In this document: positions 1-5,376 of the stretch, one piece after another
Layout: each line of letters opens with the position of its first letter
Numbering within the stretch: the stretch's first letter is position 1
DNA from: Alphaproteobacteria bacterium
GTDB lineage: Bacteria; Pseudomonadota; Alphaproteobacteria; RUG11792
Length of the DNA stretch: 5,378 bases
NCBI GenBank assembly: GCA_025998575.1
Contig: BNWD01000043.1
Span: forward strand, 1-5,378
Direction of reading: 5' to 3'
Position numbers and translations under genes: made by a program
Notes under the pieces: generated by a model
What the model saw: only the letters and a program-made list of their open reading frames with translations
What the model was told of the DNA's origin: nothing
Databases searched by the model: none

Positions 1-1
1 T

Positions 2-649
2 CTCCAAAGATAAATTAGAGTCAGAGAATTCTTTTAATGGTTCTAACTTATTATATATATCTGAAGATTCATGTATTCGATATAAAATTCGTATTCTCTG
101 TGAAGGTCCTGTCAATATTCGAACAGGGCAAACGTCAAGTAACATATCTCTCATTGAACAGCAAGCTTCTTCAACAGTATCTGAACTGCTTTCTTGAGTG
201 TTTCAGAATCTTCCTGAATCAGTTCACGTGTGTCATCAATGCAGAGCAGATTATTCTCACCCGAGCCAATGAGGGTTTTTCTTGTGAGTTGGTAGTGAGG
301 TTTGTTCCAAGAAAACTTTCTCATAGCTTTTCTGTGTCTTTTGTGTTTGTAGTTTTCGAAGTTGTAATAATCTGCAGGTTTCTCAGTTCTAAAGCACTCT
401 ATTAGCTCATCAACTGTTTTTGAATATTCATCCCATTATTCTATATTTTTATATCCAGATATGAATGGCTCGTTTAGATGCCAGAACTCATCTGCAAATT
501 GCTCACCCATAAAATCTCTCTAAGCAGTTAGTAATTTCGCAAGTAGCGACCCATGGACAACATACAAATTCATCAGAAAGAACAATAATCTGTTGCAATT
601 TCTTCTTCGCCAAAAGAAACGGTTTTTTCAACTTATGATCAGCAGAAAT
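2..649 (-). pseudogene. Decayed protein gene of unknown family, partial at left edge
   Basis: On the minus strand, protein-like sequence runs through three frames in succession. Segment 1 (649 down to 503, no start codon) contains KLQQIIVLSDEFVCCPW and ends at TGA just after LERFYG. Segment 2 (510 down to 151) resumes with GEQFADEFWHLNEPF, crosses an in-frame TAA at 436-438 after GYKNIE, and continues through WDEYSKTVDELIECF, FRTEKPADYYNFENYK and AMRKFSWNKPHYQLTRK to a TGA at 151-153. Segment 3 (frame open 202 down to 2) contains DTVEEACCSMRDMLLDV, PVRILTGPSQRIRILYR and ESSDIYNKLEPLKEF and runs off the window. The acidic and helix-rich composition and the clean joins at 503-510 and 150-203 suggest one former gene with two frameshifts and one nonsense codon. 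An ATGA overlap at 151-154 could instead mark two coupled ORFs. I do not recognise the family. The 122-codon plus-strand frame at 37-405 is its antisense shadow. Confidence 0.6.
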
Positions 650-650
650 T

Positions 651-804
651 TATAGCTCTAAACACCTTTCTTCTATATTAATTGATGAGTGTTTCTTTGA
701 GTCTACAAGCTATGGCTAGATATATTTATCTCGTTTCTCTCAATTATAACAGCTCACCATCACTACACCAAACGGCAGCGTTTCTCGCTCAGATAGGATA
801 AATT
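651..804 (+). repeat. Dispersed repeat, copy A
   Basis: This is one of four related copies in the window (A, B, C, D), all in the same orientation. The copy starts around TATAGCTCTAAACACC and ends around GATAAATT. Its core from 685 to 762 matches copy D (4908-4985) at 73 of 78 bases by my count. It contains TATAACAGCTCACCAT (745-760), the most conserved block of the family. A plus-strand frame of 38 codons (685-801) starts MSVSLSLQ. The minus frame opposite it carries a TAG that copy D shares. No terminal inverted repeats or target-site duplication are visible. Confidence 0.8.
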
Positions 805-827
805 CTATCAAAACCGTAACTGGTTGA

Positions 828-1095
828 CAACCACATAAAGAAGCTATGAGAAAGTTCCATTGGAACAAACCTCACTACAAACTTCCAAGAAAAAACCCTC
901 CATGGACCTTGTGAGAATAACCTGTTACATTCTTATAAAAATTGGCAAGCGGCGGAGTTTAAATTGAGTTTATATATAGTTTCTTATTTGCGGATCACTA
1001 GTATTTCCAAGAGTTTCCGCATATTCTCTAACAAATATACTTTTCTATCATATGTATATAATCAACAGTATAATTTTACGATTTCTATATTGTAA
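828..1095 (+). pseudogene. Inverted, diverged fragment related to the left-edge pseudogene
   Basis: Positions 841-883 match the reverse complement of 287-329 at 39 of 43 bases, and weaker similarity continues to 920, opposite 251. In the plus strand this reads KEAMRKFHWNKPHYKLPRK, against AMRKFSWNKPHYQLTRK in the left pseudogene. The frame follows a TGA at 825-827 and stops at a TGA at 912-914. A one-base shift opens a second frame beginning ENNLLHSYKNW, which is open to 1093-1095. Its first five residues match ENNLL of the other copy; beyond that no similarity is visible, and the tail may be chance. Neither segment has a supported start. The fragment is best read as a relic of a duplicated gene copied in the opposite orientation, with repeat A between the two arms. 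Product unknown. Confidence 0.5.
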
Positions 1096-1221
1096 AAACT
1101 TAATGAGCATTTCTTTGAATCTCCAAGTTGTTAATGGCAACATTTATATCATAAATTTCGATCATAACAGCTCACCATAACTACACCAAACAACAGAGTT
1201 TTTCGCTCCAGAGATAAAATT
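1081..1221 (+). repeat. Dispersed repeat, copy B
   Basis: This is the most divergent of the four copies. It keeps the ATGAGC...TTTCTTTGAATCTCCAAG segment (from 1103) and the invariant CATAACAGCTCACCAT (1163-1178), and ends near GAGATAAAATT. The plus-strand frame begins MSISLNLQ and is cut by TAA at 1178-1180 after NSSP, although it resumes as LHQTTEFFA, matching LHQTAAFLA of copy A. On the minus strand the same codons read EIYDINVAINNLEIQRNAH, comparable to NEIDVTINNLDTQRNTH in copy C. The left boundary is blurred because similarity fades upstream of about 1081. Confidence 0.7.
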
Positions 1222-1408
1222 CATAAAGCGATTTCTTATAATTTTCCTCATATTGCGCGATAGCCTCGTTGACTATCGCGAACCTTGTTTCTTTCAATTT
1301 TTCACTATTACCGCAATAACTGAGAAAGCCAAACAAACCAAAAGAGAAAAACGAATTCCTGAATTGTTCAGTTTCAAAAAAACAATAAATGGCCAATGTA
1401 TTACTTTG
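1181..1408 (-). pseudogene. Possible decayed minus-strand coding remnant
   Basis: A minus-strand frame is open for about 75 codons between a TAG just upstream of 1408 and a TAG at 1178-1183. There is no ATG start; a TTG is available at 1394-1396. It reads as a hydrophobic segment (RNSFFSFGLFGFLSYCGN) followed by a helix-like charged stretch (KLKETRFAIVNEAIAQYEEN, then KKSLYEFYLWSEK). The frame runs directly into repeat B, where stops appear. A one-base shift near 1205-1215 would join it to ERKTLLFGVVMVSCY, a string with similar counterparts in the other copies. The plus strand is also open over 1181-1435, so the coding strand is uncertain. I favour minus on composition alone. No family is recognised. 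Confidence 0.3.
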
Positions 1409-1435
1409 AAAAACCTATGTTTTTGTCATCTCTAA

Positions 1436-1836
1436 ATACATATTTAGTGAGCTAATTTCGTTAGTGGAATAATATCATGCGGCAAATAACGCCTTAATAT
1501 TGGCGGGCAGTTATTGCTTTGCTAGATAGGCTACTTCTGACAATATATCAATCGTAATAAAATGAAACTGCCAAGTGTTAGAAGCTTATTAACATAAGAC
1601 ATGCGCCGCCTATTTTTCGTTTATAATAATATTCTGAATTATTGTAAATAAAGCTAAAATTATTAATAATAGAGATCAGCAAATACCATAAAAATGACAT
1701 AAAGTTTATCGAATCGCATATATAATTGTTTGCTTTATTTAAGTTTTTTATAAATGTTCTCGAATTGAAATTATGATTTATAAAATCACGCTATGTCATA
1801 AATAGGCTTATAATATACCAAAATTATATGCTCCAA
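1436..1836. other. Non-coding stretch downstream of glmS
   Basis: I see no convincing gene here. Frames on both strands are short and lack ribosome binding sites. Two possible hairpins are visible. One is at 1485-1515, where AATAACGCC pairs with GGCG and TTATT around an 8-base loop, with an asymmetric bulge on the 3' side. The other is TGATTT-ATA-AAATCA at 1774-1788, about 50 bases beyond the glmS stop. The second could slow transcription leaving glmS, but it is all weak pairs and no T-run follows it on the minus strand, so I do not call a terminator. The 8-mer ATGACATA (1694-1701) recurs inverted at 1792-1799. Confidence 0.5.
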
Positions 1837-3588
1837 CTATTCGACGGTGACGGATTTTGCAAGGTTTCTTGGTTTGTCGACGTCTAGATCTTTTAGTTTC
1901 GCTATGTAGTATGCCAAGAGGTGGATGGACGTGGCCAGCGCAAATGGAAACAAAAAGTCGCTCGTTGTTGTAATAAGCAAAGTTTGAGAATTTTCAAAAT
2001 TTATATCTGCGTTTGTTATGAACAATACCTTTCCTTTTCTAGCCAAAATTTCTTGCGCGTTAGAGATCGTTTTATCAAAATATCGGTCCTTTGGCGCCAA
2101 AATTATCGAATAGACCAGCTCATCGATGAGCGCAATCGGGCCATGCTTTATCTCGCCAGCCGGATAGCCATCAGAACTAATATATGCAAGTTCCTTCGCT
2201 TTCAGCGCGCCCTCAAGCGCAATCGGATAACTTGCTCCGCGCCCTATATATAACAGGCTCTTGCAATCAATCAAATTTTCAGCAAATTTCTCTATATTTT
2301 TAATAGAATTTAAAACAAAATTGACGGAATTAATGATCTCGTTTATATCAATATTTTTCTTATCAAAACAAAACAATAACAGACACATCATCTGGGCTAC
2401 AAAGGCCTTCGTCGAGGCAACTCCTATTTCAGGCCCAGCGCAAATCCTTATAATGTGATCAGCTTCCCTAGCAATCGAGCTAGCGTCAACATTAACAATG
2501 GCAACGGTTTTAAAGCCTTTTTCCTTGACGCTTCTTAATGCACACAGCGTATCAATTGTCTCCCCAGATTGGCTTATGAGCACGAACAAGCTGTCCTCGC
2601 TCATAACAGGATTTCTGTATCTAAACTCAGATGCAATCTCGATATCCACGTGAATATGCGCAAATTCTTCGAGCCAATATTTAGCGAGTAGTCCGGCATA
2701 ATACGATGTCCCGCAGGCGATAAATACGATATTTTTATAATTCGAAATATCGATTTTCTCATAATTATTGAACGCATCAATTATAGCTTTTGGCTCCTCG
2801 AAAATCTCTTTTAACATAAAATCGTCATATCCAGATTTATCTATAGAGCTAGTCAGCACGCTATTTTTACAAACATTTCTCTCTATTTTTTTGAAAAATT
2901 TATCATAAATTTTAAATGTAATAGCGTCATTATTTTTTCCGCAGATAACTGTATCTCCGTCCTCCAAATATATTATGTCCTCAGCCAAAGACGAAAGAGC
3001 TATCGCGTCTGAAGCAACAAAAATGCTCTTTTTGTCAGAGCTATACCCAACGGCCAAAGGCGAGCCATGCTTAGCTCCAATCAAAATGTCAGGCTCTTTA
3101 TCATAAATAGCTGCAATAGAGTATGTGCCTTTGAGTTTTTTCACAGCATATTTGACGGAATCTATAAAATTTTCACCTTGTTTTATATAAAATGCGATAT
3201 ATTTAGCGATGACCTCTGAGTCGGTTTCTGATTCAAAGTTCTCGCCGTTTTCAATCAAAAATTCCTTTAATTCAATATAATTTTCGATAATTCCGTTGTG
3301 AACAATAGCAACCCCATCGGCTATGTGAGGGTGCGCGTTCTGCACCGAAACAAGCCCATGCGTAGCCCATCTCGTGTGCCCAATTCCAACCCCAATTTTC
3401 TCCTGAAAATCATTGGAAACGCGCAAGTTATCAACTCTTCCAACTGCGCGCTTCCTAGCAACTTTTCCGTCCTCGATATAGGCTATGCCGGCTGAATCAT
3501 AGCCCCTATACTCCAACCTCTTCAGAGCTGAAATTAACCACGAAACAACATCGCCCACAACCGCCAAAACAGAAACTATCCCGCACAT
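1837..3588 (-). CDS. glmS: Glutamine--fructose-6-phosphate aminotransferase (isomerizing)
   Basis: This enzyme converts fructose-6-phosphate and glutamine to glucosamine-6-phosphate and glutamate in the cytoplasm, the first committed step to UDP-GlcNAc for peptidoglycan and lipopolysaccharide. The 583-residue product is complete. The glutaminase domain (about 2-220) starts with the nucleophile Cys2 in MCGIV, followed by RLEYRGYDSAG (24-34), HTRWATHG (71-78), NAHPH (84-88), VHNGIIENY (96-104) and ETDSEVIAKYI (121-131). The first SIS domain has ACGTSYYAG (291-299), SQSGETIDTL (339-348) and STKAF (392-396). The second has GRGASYPIALEGALKAKE (449-466) and GEIKHGPIAL (478-487). It ends DVDKPRNLAKSVTVE, where Lys578 matches the catalytic lysine near the C-terminus of E. 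coli GlmS. It is somewhat shorter than the usual 600-610, mostly in the linker around 220-255. Residue 6 is Ser where Gly is usual (MCGIVG). The start is fixed because TAG directly precedes the ATG and Cys must be residue 2. No Shine-Dalgarno is visible, and no glmS ribozyme is apparent. It stands alone, with no operon partner. Confidence 0.98.
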   Translation of the reverse strand: MCGIVSVLAVVGDVVSWLISALKRLEYRGYDSAGIAYIEDGKVARKRAVGRVDNLRVSNDFQEKIGVGIGHTRWATHGLVSVQNAHPHIADGVAIVHNGIIENYIELKEFLIENGENFESETDSEVIAKYIAFYIKQGENFIDSVKYAVKKLKGTYSIAAIYDKEPDILIGAKHGSPLAVGYSSDKKSIFVASDAIALSSLAEDIIYLEDGDTVICGKNNDAITFKIYDKFFKKIERNVCKNSVLTSSIDKSGYDDFMLKEIFEEPKAIIDAFNNYEKIDISNYKNIVFIACGTSYYAGLLAKYWLEEFAHIHVDIEIASEFRYRNPVMSEDSLFVLISQSGETIDTLCALRSVKEKGFKTVAIVNVDASSIAREADHIIRICAGPEIGVASTKAFVAQMMCLLLFCFDKKNIDINEIINSVNFVLNSIKNIEKFAENLIDCKSLLYIGRGASYPIALEGALKAKELAYISSDGYPAGEIKHGPIALIDELVYSIILAPKDRYFDKTISNAQEILARKGKVLFITNADINFENSQTLLITTTSDFLFPFALATSIHLLAYYIAKLKDLDVDKPRNLAKSVTVE

Positions 3589-3617
3589 CTAAAACACAAA
3601 AGAGCCTATATTTATCT

Positions 3618-3640
3618 ATTATCTCACAATGTTAGATAAT
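3618..3640. promoter_or_regulatory. Inverted repeat overlapping the glmS promoter, possible operator
   Basis: ATTATCT (3618-3624) and AGATAAT (3634-3640) form perfect 7-bp arms around 9 bases. The arms cover the proposed -10 element and touch the first base of the -35, a position where a bound repressor would block polymerase. No regulator is encoded in the window and the arms are AT-rich, so an operator role is inference. Confidence 0.3.
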
Positions 3641-3645
3641 GTTAA
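3618..3645 (-). promoter_or_regulatory. Candidate sigma70-type promoter of glmS
   Basis: On the minus strand TTAACA (3640-3645) and GATAAT (3618-3623) are separated by 16 bases. This would start transcription near 3611, leaving a leader of about 20 bases before the glmS ATG at 3588. It is the closest good pair to the gene, but chance matches are frequent in sequence this AT-rich. Other loose candidates lie further upstream, for example TTGCAA near 3700. Confidence 0.45.
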
Positions 3646-4086
3646 AATTACGAATTGTTACGATACATTAATATTTTGTTTAACGAAAATTTTTTGCAAA
3701 ATGTTAAAAGCCGTGGAAATAATGAAAAATTGAGTAAAGAAATTTTGCACTATACTGTAAAAATCAATTTCTAACGCTAACTAAGCTTTTTTTCAGTAAA
3801 ATACATTAAGCAATATAAACATTAATAATATTTAACAAACGATCATTATGTTTTTGTCAAAACCAATTAGTACACAATGTTTAGTGCCGTAACAGCAGCC
3901 TTTAAAAAAATGGTTTTACAGTTACTACTGATGAGCGTTGTTCTTATTGATTGTGCACCATCAATATTTTGTTTTGAGCAATATTTACAGTTTCTTATGC
4001 AATATTTCCATATGATACTGAATAAGCAATTTTGTGTAACTATCATGATACTGTCATACATATAATCTTTTAGATGACATAAAAAA
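3646..4086. other. AT-rich spacer upstream of glmS, no convincing gene
   Basis: The region is dominated by A and T runs. From 3867 to 4065 both strands are open in complementary frames. The plus frame (3877-4065, 62 codons) would be a hydrophobic peptide starting MFSAVTAAFKK; the minus frame (4061-3867, 64 codons) starts MYDSIMIVTQN. Neither ATG has a Shine-Dalgarno and neither product looks clearly more protein-like, so I call no gene. A small membrane peptide from the plus frame cannot be excluded. Confidence 0.4.
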
Positions 4087-4116
4087 AGTGCTAGCTCGTT
4101 TTTTCGCGCTACTACT
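4087..4116 (-). terminator. Hairpin with T-tract, possible second terminator
   Basis: Arms AGTGCTAGCTCG (4087-4098) and CGCGCTACTACT (4105-4116) pair over 12 positions with two mismatches and one wobble, around a loop of six T. Read on the minus strand the hairpin runs directly into a run of seven T (4087-4081, partly overlapping the base of the stem). It lies about 20 bases beyond the stronger terminator at 4135-4161 and would act as a back-up. Confidence 0.5.
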
Positions 4117-4134
4117 GTTTATTTATAAACAAAA

Positions 4135-4161
4135 AGTCAAAAGAGCGTTGCTCTTTTGACT
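4135..4161 (-). terminator. Rho-independent terminator, mainly minus strand
   Basis: The arms AGTCAAAAGAGC (4135-4146) and GCTCTTTTGACT (4150-4161) pair perfectly over 12 bases with a 3-base loop. On the minus strand the stem is followed by TTTTTGTTTAT, a classic U-tract, placed just after the stop of the broken gene at 4177. On the plus strand it is followed by GTGTTTT, so some termination in that direction is also possible. Confidence 0.85.
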
Positions 4162-4176
4162 GTGTTTTCCTAGTCG

Positions 4177-4426
4177 CTATCTTCGCGGAAATCTTTTATA
4201 TTTTGAAACTTCAGTACAGTACCACATCCCCAATTCTGTACGAGTTGTTGGAAGATAGATAGGAGAAAAGAGATTCATAATGATATCTTTATCTGGAATA
4301 CCATGCAATTCAGCCAGTTTATCAATATTTTCAGCAGTATCTTTCGCAGATTCCTTACCTCCTATATAGAATATCAGCAACCTTTTTGACTACTAAATCA
4401 TTATCTCGCTGATATATTTTTTTTAA
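4177..4426 (-). pseudogene. Frameshifted 3' part of an unrecognised gene
   Basis: On the minus strand one frame (4426 down to 4355) reads LKKIYQRDNDLVVKKVADIL then YRR and a stop. The next frame (open from about 4380 to its TAG at 4177) reads GGKESAKDTAENIDKLAEL, then GIPDKDIIMNLFSPIYLPTT, TELGMWYCTEVSKYKRF and PRR. The two join naturally at the AGGAGGTAAGGAA tract around 4352-4365, giving about 83 residues from a single frameshifted gene. Further upstream on the same strand, 4563-4438 is open for 42 codons inside repeat C (NNEIDVTINNLDTQRNTHHV, then FRAMYGFLNIEEMGLKSNIE). It may be an earlier part of the same gene, separated by stops and a run of eight A. The strong terminator at 4135-4161 marks the 3' end of the former transcript. 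No family is recognised. Confidence 0.55.
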
Positions 4427-4439
4427 TTACGTTTTTAGA

Positions 4440-4613
4440 CTTGTTCTATATTGCTCTTTAAACCCATTTCTTCTATATTTAGAAACCCATACATAGCCCT
4501 AAAAACATGATGAGTGTTTCTTTGAGTATCCAAGTTATTGATAGTGACATCTATCTCATTATTCTATGTTATAACAGCTCACAATCATCGCCGCAAGCGA
4601 CAGCTTTTTTCGG
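4440..4613 (+). repeat. Dispersed repeat, copy C (longest form)
   Basis: This copy starts at CTTGTTCTATATTGCTC, as copy D does, and ends near CAGCTTTTTTCGG. Relative to A and D it carries 25 extra bases around 4478-4505, just before the ATGATGAG segment. On the minus strand this keeps a frame open (NNEIDVTINNLDTQRNTHHV onward, 4563-4438) that is broken in A and D. The plus frame from 4508 begins MSVSLSIQVIDSDIYLI and stays open for 50 codons. Confidence 0.75.
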
Positions 4614-4849
4614 GATTGCAACTAGTTACTGCTTTGATAAGCAGCTCGTGCGCAATAGATAGAGTTTAAAATCAAGAAGAGAATCAGAAGCTGTTCATTT
4701 ATATATTATCCATCTCTTGTTATAGTATCGCTAATATTAGTCTTCTTTTTTATATCAGGATATTCTTTAAATAATTCTATTGCTGATCTGCTTTTATTAT
4801 CTGCCTGATATGAGATTGAGTTACCATCTGCTCACTTCTTACTATCATA
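4559..4849 (-). pseudogene. Decayed minus-strand gene with three in-frame stops
   Basis: A single minus-strand frame from 4849 to 4559 reads YDSKK, TGA, ADGNSISYQADNKSRSAIEL, FKEYPDIKKKTNISDTITRD, G, TAA, YINEQLLILFLILNSIYCAR, AAYQSSN, TAG, then LQSRKKLSLAAMIVSCYNIE and a final TAA at 4559-4561. The charged, helix-forming central part looks genuinely protein-like. Its last 20 residues lie in repeat C and resemble the same frame in the other copies (SLAAVMVSCYNRE in D, LFGVVMVSCY in B). All three stop codon types occur, so decay fits better than recoding. The family is not recognised. Confidence 0.5.
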
Positions 4850-4862
4850 TTTATATGAACAG

Positions 4863-5027
4863 CTTGTTCTATATAGCTCTATAAACACCTTTTATCTATA
4901 TTCATTGATGAGTGTTACTTTGAGTCTACAAGCTATGGCTAGTGATATTTATCTCGTTACTCTCGATTATAACAGCTCACCATCACAGCAGCAAGCGACC
5001 ACGTCCTTCGCTCAGTTTTGATAAATT
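4863..5027 (+). repeat. Dispersed repeat, copy D
   Basis: The core 4908-4985 matches copy A at 73 of 78 bases. The ends are near CTTGTTCTATATAGCTC and GATAAATT. A plus-strand frame of 37 codons (4908-5021) starts MSVTLSLQ and ends QATTSFAQF. The conserved TATAACAGCTCACCAT is at 4968-4983. On the minus strand D shares with A both the TAG in the TTGTAGACTCAAAG context and the shorter form next to CATCA. The left end touches a small palindrome, GAACA-GCT-TGTTC (4857-4869). Confidence 0.8.
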
Positions 5028-5050
5028 ATGCAGCTTGCAAAAATAAAATT

Positions 5051-5376
5051 TCAACTTTCTTTTCCGCTAAAGTTTTTACGATTCGCAGCAATAATATTTG
5101 CCAAAAATTGAAAATAATTATTTAGCGTTTTGTTAAATATTTTACATAGGAACGCTAGTTCATTTAAGAATGTAAAACATAGATAGCGTAGAGAAACTCG
5201 CGCGGCAAACAAAAAAGCAATTGAAAAGAATGTAAATAATAGTGTGTAGCTGAGTGCTTTATGAGTAAAAAACCGGAAGGATACTATGATTATGAAGACT
5301 ATTGTCGCAGAAAACATTATGAATAGAGTGAAGATAGACTCCCTGCTGTGGAGGTGGTGGAAAGCATGAAAATGCC
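5051..5376 (-). other. Open minus-strand hydrophobic frame, coding status uncertain
   Basis: The minus frame is open from the right edge to a TGA at 5051-5053, giving at least 108 codons. An ATG lies at 5315-5317. It would encode at least two hydrophobic stretches (FIMFSATIVFIIIVSFRF and LSYTLLFTFFSIAFLFAARV) and a polar tail ending NRKNFSGKES, which could be the C-terminus of a membrane protein. Against this, 5261-5378 on the other strand has a more convincing charged frame, and antisense of charged codons often looks hydrophobic. No terminator follows. I leave it as an unresolved alternative. Confidence 0.25.

Noticed and set aside
102..128. tRNA T-arm-like hairpin (CCTGT...ACAGG with TTCGA)
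   Set aside because: The loop does not fit a T-loop and no acceptor or anticodon stems surround it. It lies inside the left pseudogene.
37..405. Plus-strand frame of 122 codons starting MVLTYYIYLK
   Set aside because: It lies antisense to the left-edge pseudogene, whose minus-strand translation is far more protein-like and has a diverged copy at 841-920.
1774..1788. TGATTT-ATA-AAATCA hairpin as the glmS terminator
   Set aside because: The stem is only six bases of mostly A-T pairs and lacks a following T-run on the minus strand.
1921..3495. Plus-strand frames at 1921-2253, 2261-2458 and 3298-3495
   Set aside because: They lie entirely inside glmS on the opposite strand and are shadows of it.
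3589..3860. glmS ribozyme or riboswitch in the glmS leader
   Set aside because: The likely leader is only about 20 bases and no ribozyme-like pairing is visible. That ribozyme is known from Gram-positive lineages, which this gene does not suggest.
3877..4065. 62-codon plus ORF (MFSAVTAAFKK) as a small membrane protein
   Set aside because: There is no Shine-Dalgarno, and the opposite strand is equally open with a 64-codon frame. Nothing distinguishes it from chance.
2..4849. Stop-codon recoding (for example TGA read as Trp) as the reason for interrupted frames
   Set aside because: TAA, TAG and TGA all interrupt the frames and frameshifts are also present, which fits ordinary decay. glmS itself has no internal stop and ends in TAG, so it gives no support for recoding.
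651..5027. CRISPR array
   Set aside because: The four repeat copies are long, diverged and irregularly spaced, with no short uniform spacers.
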